A stretch of 12,783 bases of DNA from Erysipelotrichaceae bacterium (GCA_021202205.1 JAJQDJ010000024.1:1-12783), one strand, 5' to 3'. Positions 1-7,140 are shown, numbered from the stretch's first letter. Made by a program: numbers and translations. Notes: generated from the letters alone by a model not told the origin.

Positions 1-18
1 CTTCTCATTTTTGAGAAG
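1..18. repeat. Short inverted repeat at the window edge
   Basis: CTTCTCA (1-7) and TGAGAAG (12-18) form a perfect 7-bp stem with a four-base loop. It lies downstream of the minus-strand gene ending at 66 and could belong to its terminator. The bases that would hold the T-tract lie outside the window, so this cannot be decided. Confidence 0.35.
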
Positions 19-21
19 GGG

Positions 22-64
22 AATGTCACCAAATCTTAACTTAATGACATTGCTACTAAGTAGC
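22..64. repeat. Two further inverted repeats after the 66-1007 gene
   Basis: AATGTCA (22-28) pairs with TGACATT (45-51). GCTACT (52-57) pairs with AGTAGC (59-64) around a single base. Both lie immediately downstream of the minus-strand stop codon. Neither is followed by a T-run in the minus sense, so they are possible RNA 3'-end structures rather than clear terminators. Confidence 0.35.
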
Positions 65-65
65 C

Positions 66-1007
66 CTAATCAAAAGTGACATATTCATTTTCAAGTGGAG
101 GAACAACGTTTAGTTCATCCACTTTTAATATACAGAAATCTCCATTAATTTCAGGATCATAATCTAAGTAAATCTTGCCCTTAACCTTAATCCATTCATT
201 AGGTACAAGCTTTTCCCCTAAAGGATGTTCACATACCATGCCGACTAAGGAAGTATCCTGTTCACAACAAACCATAGCCATACGACCCATTACGAAACAA
301 TTATCTAATTGTTTATCTAAGCCTATAAATTTACCTTTTAGAGTTACTGTTTTGCCTTCATATCTTTCAGGATGATCCATAGTATCCATACAGAACAAAC
401 CAAAATCGTGATCTAAAATATTTAACTCATCAGCATTTATATCAAATGGTAATTCATCATCGCTTAATGTATTAATAGAACCATCTTCCATTTCATAGAT
501 AATTTGACATTGTGCATTAATAGCTTTGATATTATTGCGTAAGAATGACTTTTTAGTATTCTCACTAATACGATTAAATATTAATAAATCTGTATGTAAA
601 ACATGTTGGTACAACAATGAACGCATATTTTGAATATAAAGATTAAATGTTTGTGCATTAATAGTTGTGAGTATTTGTACAATTTCCCAGTTGTTAGGGA
701 ATTTCTGTGTAAGAAAATCATCAACATTATACATACCATTATATTCTACTAATACTTGAGTAGGCTGATATTTATCATCTAATGATTCTAAATATTCAGT
801 TGTCATTTCTAATGGACTATCAACATAAACCAAATCACATTCCATTTGTTCAAAAGCTTCTTGCTTAAACTCAACTTCGCCTTCTTCACTCACCAATAAC
901 AAAGTTTTTTCGTTTTCACAAAAATCAGTACCTAATACAGTATCAGCGATAAATGAAGATTTACCACTATCTAGAAACCCTGTAAAAACATATACACGTG
1001 TAACCAT
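66..1007 (-). CDS. CobW/COG0523-like P-loop protein with TIGR03943/DUF1980-like C-terminus, CxCC motif absent
   Basis: This 313-residue protein starts with a P-loop, GFLDSGKSS (residues 10-18), placed as in COG0523 GTPases, the cytoplasmic metal-insertion chaperones. The CxCC metal site expected after the P-loop is absent. The position corresponding to the E-P/T-S/T-G motif reads VEYNG (about 87-91), and the NKxD position reads NRIS (145-148). Nucleotide hydrolysis or metal binding may therefore differ from the family norm. Residues about 213-306 form a separate small domain (YEGKTVTLKGKF, then MVCCEQD with C247 and C248, then C259) that resembles the C-terminus of TIGR03943/DUF1980 proteins, which often sit beside CobW-like genes. 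It is second in an operon: its ATG overlaps the upstream stop by one base (TAATG), and its GGAG ribosome binding site lies inside the upstream gene. A role in metal trafficking is inferred; the metal and partner are unknown. Confidence 0.8.
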   Translation of the reverse strand: MVTRVYVFTGFLDSGKSSFIADTVLGTDFCENEKTLLLVSEEGEVEFKQEAFEQMECDLVYVDSPLEMTTEYLESLDDKYQPTQVLVEYNGMYNVDDFLTQKFPNNWEIVQILTTINAQTFNLYIQNMRSLLYQHVLHTDLLIFNRISENTKKSFLRNNIKAINAQCQIIYEMEDGSINTLSDDELPFDINADELNILDHDFGLFCMDTMDHPERYEGKTVTLKGKFIGLDKQLDNCFVMGRMAMVCCEQDTSLVGMVCEHPLGEKLVPNEWIKVKGKIYLDYDPEINGDFCILKVDELNVVPPLENEYVTFD

Positions 1008-2065
1008 TATTGAACTCCAAATAAATCTTTAACTTTATCTTCTAATAAATCCTTACCAATAACGCAAAGTCTACCAGTATAGTCAGCTGGACCAACTCTA
1101 ACTTCGTATTCACCAGGGACTAAATCAAAATGCAACCATTTTTTATCTGGTGTAGGTAAAATGCCTTTAGATCTTAATATTTCACCATATTCATTAGAAT
1201 TAGCCAAAGTATTTAAAATATCTTTTAATTGATCTTCTGTATAAGTATTGATTGTTTCAATACCCAAGCTTGTAAAGATTTCATCAGCATCATGATGATG
1301 GTGATGATGTCCACAACCACATTCGTGATCATGATCGTGATGGTGGTGATGATGGTGTTCATGTTCATCGTGATCATGATGGTGATGATGTTCGTGTTCT
1401 TCATGGTGATGATGGTGATGATGTTCATGTTCGCTTTCAGCTTGTTCTTTCAGTAAGATTTCTTTTAAAGAATCTTTATTTTCAATAGCTTCTAAGATTG
1501 TATCACCAGTTAATTCATCCCAAGGTGTCGTAATAATATTAGCTGTTGTATTGAGCTCCTTAACAATATTAATAGCATCCTGAAGTTTATCACTATCAAC
1601 ATCCTGAGTTCTACTTAAGATAGCGGAAGAAGCATAAGCAATCTGATTATTAAAGAATTCACCAAAATTCTTATGATAAACACGACATTTCTTAGCATCA
1701 ATAATGGTTACAAAACTATTCAAAACTAATTCATCATCATTAACTTCTTCAACTGCTTTGATAACATCTGATAGCTTTCCTACTCCTGAAGGTTCAATCA
1801 TAATACGATCAGGATGATATTCAGATACAACTTTCTTCAATGCTTCTGCAAAATCACCTACTAATGAACAACAGATACAACCTGAATTCATTTCAGTAAT
1901 TTCAATACATGCATCTTGTAAAAATGCACCATCAATACCGATTTCTCCAAATTCATTTTCAATAAGGACAACTTGTTCCTGTCCTAAACTTTCCTTAATT
2001 AATTTTTTAATAAGTGTTGTTTTTCCAGCTCCTAAAAAGCCAGATATAATATCAACTTTACTCAT
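1007..2065 (-). CDS. COG0523 (CobW-type) GTPase, putative metal chaperone with His-rich insert
   Basis: This 352-residue G3E-family GTPase is thought to deliver or insert metal ions using GTP. Visible motifs are the P-loop GFLGAGKTT (9-17), the family's metal-site motif GCICC with Cys63, Cys65 and Cys66, and IEPSG (90-94) in the Walker B/switch region. Residues 213-258 hold 31 histidines in 46 positions plus CGCG (249-252), a strong metal-binding or storage segment typical of zinc- or nickel-handling members. A short CobW C-terminal domain follows (about 265-350). The position of the NKxD base-specificity motif reads SRTQ (151-154), so guanine specificity may be altered. The ATG at 2065 has the ribosome binding site AGAAGG about 8-9 bases upstream. 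It leads a two-gene operon with a second P-loop protein and diverges from the racemase operon. Zinc is the likeliest metal by family, but this is not proven here. Confidence 0.88.
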   Translation of the reverse strand: MSKVDIISGFLGAGKTTLIKKLIKESLGQEQVVLIENEFGEIGIDGAFLQDACIEITEMNSGCICCSLVGDFAEALKKVVSEYHPDRIMIEPSGVGKLSDVIKAVEEVNDDELVLNSFVTIIDAKKCRVYHKNFGEFFNNQIAYASSAILSRTQDVDSDKLQDAINIVKELNTTANIITTPWDELTGDTILEAIENKDSLKEILLKEQAESEHEHHHHHHHEEHEHHHHHDHDEHEHHHHHHHDHDHECGCGHHHHHHDADEIFTSLGIETINTYTEDQLKDILNTLANSNEYGEILRSKGILPTPDKKWLHFDLVPGEYEVRVGPADYTGRLCVIGKDLLEDKVKDLFGVQ

Positions 2066-2097
2066 AAGTATCGACCTTCTTTCATATATTCCTATGT

Positions 2098-2125
2098 ATT
2101 ATAACATTCTTATTTTGATTTTCAA
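2098..2125 (-). promoter_or_regulatory. Promoter of the COG0523 operon
   Basis: On the minus strand, TTGAAA (2125-2120) and TATAAT (2103-2098) are separated by 16 bases, and the -10 is extended by an upstream TGT. The start site would fall near 2091, giving a leader of about 25 bases with an AGAAGG ribosome binding site before the ATG at 2065. Confidence 0.7.
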
Positions 2126-2167
2126 GAATTATGCCCTAATATCAATGTAAATATTATTGACAAAAAA

Positions 2168-2182
2168 ATGAAATTATTTCAT
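2168..2182. promoter_or_regulatory. 7-1-7 palindrome, possible Fur/Zur/PerR-family box
   Basis: ATGAAATTATTTCAT is a perfect 7-1-7 inverted repeat with an AAT-N-ATT core, the layout used by Fur-family metal regulators. It lies in the divergent region, 3 bases upstream of the -35 element of the racemase operon and about 43 bases upstream of the -35 of the COG0523 operon. A metal-responsive (Zur-like) role would suit the COG0523 genes. The AT-rich context makes chance palindromes fairly common, and the flanks do not extend the match to the longer Zur consensus. Confidence 0.4.
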
Positions 2183-2185
2183 ACA

Positions 2186-2214
2186 TTGACATATTCTTTA
2201 TTCTATTATATACT
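2186..2214 (+). promoter_or_regulatory. Promoter P1 of the racemase-MarR-ABC operon
   Basis: TTGACA (2186-2191) and TATACT (2209-2214) are separated by 17 bases, close to the sigma-A consensus. The start site would fall near 2221, inside the large palindrome at 2214-2240, so a bound repressor would block the polymerase. Confidence 0.75.
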
Positions 2215-2240
2215 TAGCTTGCTAAATGTTAGCAAGCTAA
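2214..2240. promoter_or_regulatory. Double SlyA/MarR-type operator
   Basis: TTAGCTTGCTAA (2214-2225) and TTAGCAAGCTAA (2229-2240) are perfect inverted copies of each other separated by ATG. Each 12-mer is also palindromic in itself (TTAGC-nn-GCTAA). TTAGCAAGCTAA is the known optimal binding sequence of the MarR-family regulator SlyA. The site begins on the last base of the P1 -10 and covers the -35 region of a second candidate promoter. A MarR-family gene is second in the operon that follows, so negative autoregulation is the natural reading (inferred). Confidence 0.8.
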
Positions 2241-2257
2241 CAATAGTGGCGCCTATA

Positions 2258-2266
2258 TGGTATAAT
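2258..2266 (+). promoter_or_regulatory. Candidate second promoter (extended -10)
   Basis: TGGTATAAT is an extended -10 element (TATAAT at 2261-2266). Its -35 region would lie around 2237-2243, at the right edge of the MarR-type operator, with only weak matches such as CTAACA. Transcription would start near 2273, about 35 bases before the GTG start codon. It could act alone or together with P1. Confidence 0.5.
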
Positions 2267-2307
2267 GGGGAATTGATACTAAATATAATCATATAGGAAG
2301 TGGTTTT

Positions 2308-3021
2308 GTGAAGAAAGTTGGTATTATTGGTGGTATGGGATCATTGGCATCAGCTCATTTGTATGAATTGATTGTTAAAATGACAGATGCAAAAAAAGAT
2401 CAAGAACAATTAGAATTGATTATTCATAATTATCCTGCAATTTATGATAGGACGGATTATATTTTAGGTAAGAGTTTTGATAATCCTATTTATCAATTGT
2501 TGGTGTCTGGTAATCATTTGATTGAGCAAGGGTGCAATATTATAGGTATTCCTTGTGTAACAGCTCACTATTTTTATGGTGCATTAAAGATTCATTTGAA
2601 TGTTGATATTATCAATGTTATAGATGAAACAGTTCAGTATTTAAGAAGAAAGCATATTTCTAAAGTTGGATTAATGGCAACAGATGGGACAATTCAAACA
2701 AAAATATTTCAAAAAGAATTAAATAGGAACAATATTGATGTTATTGTACCCGATGAACATAATCAAAGAAATGTGATGCATGTTATTTATGATGATGTAA
2801 AAAGTGGAAATGATATTACAACTTCGGCTTTTGATGAAGCTTCAACATATCTACAAAATAATCATGCTCAAGCTATTATATTGGGTTGTACAGATTTGTC
2901 GGTTGTGAAAAAGGAATTGAATCTTGATTTTTATTTTGTGGATTGCTTAGAAATACTAAGTTATGCAATTCTTCAAAGATGTCATAAAGATATCGATTCT
3001 AATTATGCATATTTAAATTAA
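2308..3021 (+). CDS. Aspartate/glutamate racemase family protein (RacX/YgeA-like)
   Basis: This 237-residue cytoplasmic protein belongs to the PLP-independent Asp/Glu racemase superfamily, whose members use two cysteines to invert the alpha-carbon of an amino acid. The N-terminal glycine-rich motif reads GIIGGMGSLAS (5-15). The two catalytic cysteines are both present: Cys83 in IPCVTAH, where the usual motif is CNTAH, and Cys194 in LGCTDLS, where GCTE is more common. The length is normal for the RacX/YgeA branch and it lacks features of MurI. The substrate cannot be read from sequence; the N-to-V change beside Cys83 may alter it. The start is GTG with AGGAAG (2295-2300) seven bases upstream. 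It is first in an operon with a MarR regulator and an ABC exporter, which suggests a link to a D-amino acid or amino-acid-like compound rather than housekeeping wall synthesis (inferred). Confidence 0.85.
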   Translation: MKKVGIIGGMGSLASAHLYELIVKMTDAKKDQEQLELIIHNYPAIYDRTDYILGKSFDNPIYQLLVSGNHLIEQGCNIIGIPCVTAHYFYGALKIHLNVDIINVIDETVQYLRRKHISKVGLMATDGTIQTKIFQKELNRNNIDVIVPDEHNQRNVMHVIYDDVKSGNDITTSAFDEASTYLQNNHAQAIILGCTDLSVVKKELNLDFYFVDCLEILSYAILQRCHKDIDSNYAYLN

Positions 3022-3041
3022 AAGTTAAAGGGGAGAGAAAA

Positions 3042-3467
3042 GTGGAACCATTGAATTATTTATTATTTAAAGCACATCATGCTATACGTCATAAGAATTG
3101 GGAACAAATGGAGGTTTTTCATTTATCACCAGGACAACCTAAAGTTTTGAAATATTTAAAGAATCATCCTGATTCAAAATTAAAAGATATTGCCTTGAAT
3201 TGTGATATTGAAAATGCTACTGCAAGCAAAATGGTTAATGCTTTAGAAGAAAAAGGAATGTTAAAAAGAACGATAGATTCTTGTAATAAAAGAGCATATC
3301 AATTGAATATTACAGAATTAGGATTACAATCATTAGAAATATGGAATAAGCATTGTCTAGAGGTAGAAACGATAGCTTTAGAAGGGTTTAGTGATGATGA
3401 AAAAGATAAGCTAGAGAATTATTTGTCACGTGTTTATACAAATTTAACAGGGAAAGAGATAGATTAG
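3042..3467 (+). CDS. MarR-family transcriptional regulator
   Basis: This 141-residue winged helix-turn-helix protein matches the usual MarR length. N- and C-terminal helices (about 1-27 and 97-135) would form the dimer interface. The DNA-binding domain spans about 29-96: a first helix from SPGQPKVLKYL, the recognition helix around ENATASKMVNALEEKG (57-72), and the wing KRTIDSCNKRAYQLNIT with the conserved-type Asp79 and Arg84. Three cysteines (54, 81 in the wing, 105) are present, so redox sensing is possible but unproven. The start is GTG, 20 bases after the racemase stop, with the strong ribosome binding site AAAGGGGAGAG at about 3027-3037. It probably represses its own operon through the SlyA-type palindromes at 2214-2240, released by a ligand that the adjacent exporter removes (inferred from position and operator type). 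Confidence 0.9.
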   Translation: MEPLNYLLFKAHHAIRHKNWEQMEVFHLSPGQPKVLKYLKNHPDSKLKDIALNCDIENATASKMVNALEEKGMLKRTIDSCNKRAYQLNITELGLQSLEIWNKHCLEVETIALEGFSDDEKDKLENYLSRVYTNLTGKEID

Positions 3468-3476
3468 GGGGATTGT

Positions 3477-5198
3477 ATGCTGAAAAGATTGTTGCCATAT
3501 GCTATGAAATATAAGAAGTATTTTATATTAGCAATTATATGTATTTTAACCGAAACAGTGTTTGAGATGATTATTCCTTTTTTGATGGCTGATATGATAG
3601 ATGTTGGTATTGCGACAGGTAATCAGGCATATATGATAAGACAAGGTGTTATCATGATGTTTTGTGCTGTTATTGCTTTTATTTTAGGAAGATTATATGC
3701 AAGATTTACTTCTATAGCAGGACAAGGTTTTGGAGCTGAGCTTAGAAGAGATGAGTTTGCGAGAGTTCAGAATTTTTCATTTAAGAATATGGATCATTTT
3801 CAAACATCATCACTTATTACAAGACTGACAAGTGATGTTACTATTATTCAAAATGCGATATGCAATGGTATGCGTCCGTTTATAAGAGCACCATTTATGT
3901 TTTTGATGTGTTTGGTTTTTTCATTGATGATTAATGTAAGATTATCTTTGATATTTATTATAGTTTCACCTATATTAGCGATAGGGTTATTTCTAATTGT
4001 ATCTCATGTAGGGCCATTATATAGGCTTATGCAATCAAGTATTGATGAAGTTAATACAGTTGTACAGGAAAATCTTAATGCGATAAGAGTTGTAAAATCT
4101 TATGTTAAAGAAGGTTATGAAGAAGAAAAGTTCGAAAAGATAAATGATGAATTAAGACAACATAGTACATCAGCTTTTTCAACGCAAGTACTCAATACAC
4201 CATTATTTCAATATTGTATGTATACTACTATTGTTTGTATATTGTATTTTGGTGGTCAAATGATATTTAATGGTGAGATGCAAGTAGGAGAATTAACGGG
4301 ATTTTTAAGTTATGTTTTACAAATACTTAATTCTTTTATGTTGTTGTCAAATGTCTTTTTAATGGTCACAAGATCTATCGCAAGTTGTGAAAGAATTTGT
4401 GAAGTTTTGGATGAGACTTCTGATATTGTTGATACATATTCATCTGTTACTATGAAAAATGGTGATATTATATTTGATCATGTTTATTTTAAGTATAAGG
4501 ATAGTGCTCAACAATATGTATTAAGTGATATTAATTTGGATATTCCGAGTGGTTCGACGATTGGTATACTTGGAGGCACCGGTAGTGCTAAATCGAGTTT
4601 GGTACAATTAATCCCTAGATTATATGATGTCACAGAAGGGCAAATAACGATTGATGGTCATAATGTCAAAGACTATCCGTTAACCTACTTAAGAGATAAT
4701 ATCAGTATGGTATTGCAAAAGAATACATTGTTTAGTGGCACAATTAAAGATAATTTATTATGGGGTAATAAGGATGCTAGTGATGAAGATATGACATGGG
4801 CTTGTCATGTTTCTTGTGTAGATGAGTTTATTGATAGTTTTCCTAATAAATATGATACAGATTTAGGACAAGGTGGTGTGAATGTTTCTGGCGGACAAAA
4901 ACAGCGATTATGTATTGCGAGAGCCTTGCTTAAGCATCCTAAGGTATTAATATTGGATGATTCGACAAGTGCTGTGGATACAGCTACAGAAGCATGCATT
5001 AGAGAAGGATTGGATAGTTTAAAAGAAACAACAAAGATTATTATTGCTCAACGTGTTTCATCAGTCCTCCATGCTGATAAAATAGTAATATTAGATGATG
5101 GACATATAGATGAAATTGGTACACATGAAGAGTTATTAGAACATAATAAGATTTATCAAGATATCTACTATACACAATTGAAAGGAGCAGGATTATAA
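3477..5198 (+). CDS. ABC exporter half-transporter with degenerate ATP site (heterodimer partner A)
   Basis: This 573-residue half-transporter has an N-terminal type IV exporter membrane domain (six predicted segments within about 15-295) and a C-terminal nucleotide-binding domain (about 330-570). Walker A is GGTGSAKSS (366-374, Lys372), with Ala where Gly is usual. The signature motif is VSGGQ (470-474). Walker B ends LDD, with Asp495 in place of the catalytic Glu, and the switch histidine is Gln525 (IAQRV). The Asp and Gln changes mark the degenerate site of heterodimeric exporters such as BmrCD, LmrCD and TM287/288, so the partner encoded next should supply the catalytic Glu and His. The ATG follows the MarR stop by nine bases, and its ribosome binding site TAGGGGGAT overlaps that stop codon. 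The family exports drugs, peptides or lipids; the substrate is unknown here. Confidence 0.92.
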   Translation: MLKRLLPYAMKYKKYFILAIICILTETVFEMIIPFLMADMIDVGIATGNQAYMIRQGVIMMFCAVIAFILGRLYARFTSIAGQGFGAELRRDEFARVQNFSFKNMDHFQTSSLITRLTSDVTIIQNAICNGMRPFIRAPFMFLMCLVFSLMINVRLSLIFIIVSPILAIGLFLIVSHVGPLYRLMQSSIDEVNTVVQENLNAIRVVKSYVKEGYEEEKFEKINDELRQHSTSAFSTQVLNTPLFQYCMYTTIVCILYFGGQMIFNGEMQVGELTGFLSYVLQILNSFMLLSNVFLMVTRSIASCERICEVLDETSDIVDTYSSVTMKNGDIIFDHVYFKYKDSAQQYVLSDINLDIPSGSTIGILGGTGSAKSSLVQLIPRLYDVTEGQITIDGHNVKDYPLTYLRDNISMVLQKNTLFSGTIKDNLLWGNKDASDEDMTWACHVSCVDEFIDSFPNKYDTDLGQGGVNVSGGQKQRLCIARALLKHPKVLILDDSTSAVDTATEACIREGLDSLKETTKIIIAQRVSSVLHADKIVILDDGHIDEIGTHEELLEHNKIYQDIYYTQLKGAGL

Positions 5199-7048
5199 TG
5201 GCTAAAAAAACACAACCTCAAAATATGAGTCAAACACTTTTGTCTTTTAAAAAGTATATTGGTCATCATAAATATGCCCTTACAACGATTGCGTTATTGG
5301 TTATCTTAAGTACATGTATTAGCTTATGGGGGACGTATTCTATTAAAACGGTTGTGAATGATTATGTTTTAAGTGGTGATATTGATGGTTTGATGCATTT
5401 TATTATGTTAATGGCTATTGTTTATTTTGTTGGTGCCACTGCAACTGGCATTTATAAGCAACTGATGAGTCGTACAGCCCAAAAGATAGTTAAAGAGATG
5501 CGACAAGATTTATTCAGTAAAATGCAAACATTACCTATTCATTATTTTGATACACATACTCATGGTGAGATTATGTCGCACTTTACCAATGATTTAGATA
5601 CTATTCAAGATGCCTTAAACAATTCTTTTGATGTCGTGATTCAAAGTGCTATTACTATTGTGGGTACAATTATACTTATTTTTGTATTAAGCTGGCAATT
5701 ATCAATTATTGTTTTGTTTAGCATGATTTTGATGTATTTTGTCATTCAATATTTATCTAAACGTTCTAAAAGATACTTTAAACTTCAACAAGATGCGATG
5801 GGACAATTGAATGGCTTTGTAGAAGAGATGGTATCAGGATTAAAGGTTGTCAAGGTTTTTAATCACGAGGAAGAAAATATGATTCAGTTTGATCAATATA
5901 ATGATGCATTAAGACATGCAGGGACAGAGGCTGTTGCAGCCAGTGCCAATACAATTCCAGCGGTTGTAAGTATTTCCTATTTTGCATATGCTATTGTGAC
6001 AATTGTTGGTGGAATTATGGCATTAAATGGGACCATCGCTTTAGGAAATTTATCATCATATTTGGTTTTTGTTAGACAAACAGCTTTACCGATTAATCAA
6101 TTTACTCAGCAATTAAACTTCTTGTTAGCTGCTTTAGCAGGGGCTGAAAGAATATTTGATATGATGAAAGAAGATGCAGAAATAGATGAAGGTAATGTGA
6201 CGCTTACAAGAGTGAAAGTGTTAGAAGATGGTACACTTCAAGAAAGCAAGAAATATACAGGCAAATGGGCTTGGCGTCATCCTAGAGGTGATGGTTCTAT
6301 TGATTTGATACGTTTAAAAGGTGATGTCCGTTTTCATGATGTCGAGTTTGGTTATGAAGAAAATGTACCAATCTTAAAAGGCATTAATTTATTTGCAAAG
6401 CCTAGACAAAAGATTGCTTTTGTAGGAAGTACAGGTGCAGGTAAAACGACTATTACTAATCTTATTAATCGTTTTTATGATATTGAGAGTGGTTCTATTA
6501 CTTATGATGGTATAGATATTAAACTTATTAAAAAAGATGATCTTAGAAAATCTATATCAATAGTATTACAGGATACACATTTGTTTACAGGAACGATTGC
6601 TGATAATATCCGTTATGGTAAATTAGATGCATCAATGGATGAAGTTATAAAAGCTGCAAAGTTAGCAAATGCGCATAGTTTTATTGAACGTTTACCTAAT
6701 GGCTATGATACTTTGCTTTCTGGTGACGGATCGAATTTATCTCAAGGACAACGTCAATTATTAGCTATTGCACGAGCTGCAATTGCCAATCCACTAGTTC
6801 TAATATTAGATGAAGCTACAAGCTCTATTGATACAAGAACGGAGAAACTCATTGAACAGGGTATGGATAGATTGATGGAAAATAGAACGGTGTTTGTTAT
6901 AGCTCATCGTCTATCTACGGTTAGAAATAGTAATGCTATTATGGTTTTAGATCATGGTCAAATTATTGAACGAGGTAGTCATGATGAAGTTATTAGTTTA
7001 AAACAACGTTATTATCAATTATACACAGGACAGTTTGAACTAGATTAA
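5198..7048 (+). CDS. ABC exporter half-transporter with intact ATP site (heterodimer partner B)
   Basis: This 616-residue half-transporter has a membrane domain (about 27-310) and a nucleotide-binding domain (about 380-612). Its motifs are complete: Walker A GSTGAGKTT (410-418, Lys416), signature LSQGQ (514-518), Walker B LILDEATSS with Glu539, and switch His570 (IAHRLST). The extra segment at about 332-375, containing WAWRHP (357-362), lies between the two domains and is typical of the larger (BmrD/YheH-like) partner. The complete catalytic residues complement the Asp/Gln substitutions of the preceding protein, supporting an obligate heterodimer with one hydrolytic site. The ATG overlaps the upstream stop by one base (TAATG), with ribosome binding site AAAGGAG at 5181-5187, so the two halves are probably made in equal amounts. 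It is the last gene before a strong terminator. Confidence 0.93.
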   Translation: MAKKTQPQNMSQTLLSFKKYIGHHKYALTTIALLVILSTCISLWGTYSIKTVVNDYVLSGDIDGLMHFIMLMAIVYFVGATATGIYKQLMSRTAQKIVKEMRQDLFSKMQTLPIHYFDTHTHGEIMSHFTNDLDTIQDALNNSFDVVIQSAITIVGTIILIFVLSWQLSIIVLFSMILMYFVIQYLSKRSKRYFKLQQDAMGQLNGFVEEMVSGLKVVKVFNHEEENMIQFDQYNDALRHAGTEAVAASANTIPAVVSISYFAYAIVTIVGGIMALNGTIALGNLSSYLVFVRQTALPINQFTQQLNFLLAALAGAERIFDMMKEDAEIDEGNVTLTRVKVLEDGTLQESKKYTGKWAWRHPRGDGSIDLIRLKGDVRFHDVEFGYEENVPILKGINLFAKPRQKIAFVGSTGAGKTTITNLINRFYDIESGSITYDGIDIKLIKKDDLRKSISIVLQDTHLFTGTIADNIRYGKLDASMDEVIKAAKLANAHSFIERLPNGYDTLLSGDGSNLSQGQRQLLAIARAAIANPLVLILDEATSSIDTRTEKLIEQGMDRLMENRTVFVIAHRLSTVRNSNAIMVLDHGQIIERGSHDEVISLKQRYYQLYTGQFELD

Positions 7049-7065
7049 ACAGTTATGTTTTATAT

Positions 7066-7111
7066 AATCGAAAAAGTATAGTTTTTATCATACTTTTTCG
7101 ATTCTTTTTTT
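7066..7111 (+). terminator. Intrinsic terminator of the racemase-MarR-ABC operon
   Basis: A perfect 14-bp stem, AATCGAAAAAGTAT (7066-7079) with ATACTTTTTCGATT (7090-7103), has a 10-base loop and is followed by seven T residues (7105-7111). It lies 18 bases after the last ABC gene. Confidence 0.9.
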
Positions 7112-7140
7112 GATTACAAAAATGTTGTATGTAAAATTAA

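Noticed and set aside
1292..1429. Repetitive DNA that might be a CRISPR array or tandem repeat element
   Set aside because: The repetition is irregular and codon-based (His codons); there are no equal repeats with unique spacers.
1225..1456. Open frames on both strands over the His-rich tract, some Met-rich
   Set aside because: They are other-frame readings of the repeated CAT/CAC codons of the COG0523 gene, with low-complexity products and no proper ribosome binding sites.
2157..2185. A second TTGACA on the plus strand as a promoter
   Set aside because: The -10 at 17 bases would be CATACA, a poor match, while the promoter at 2186-2214 is much better.
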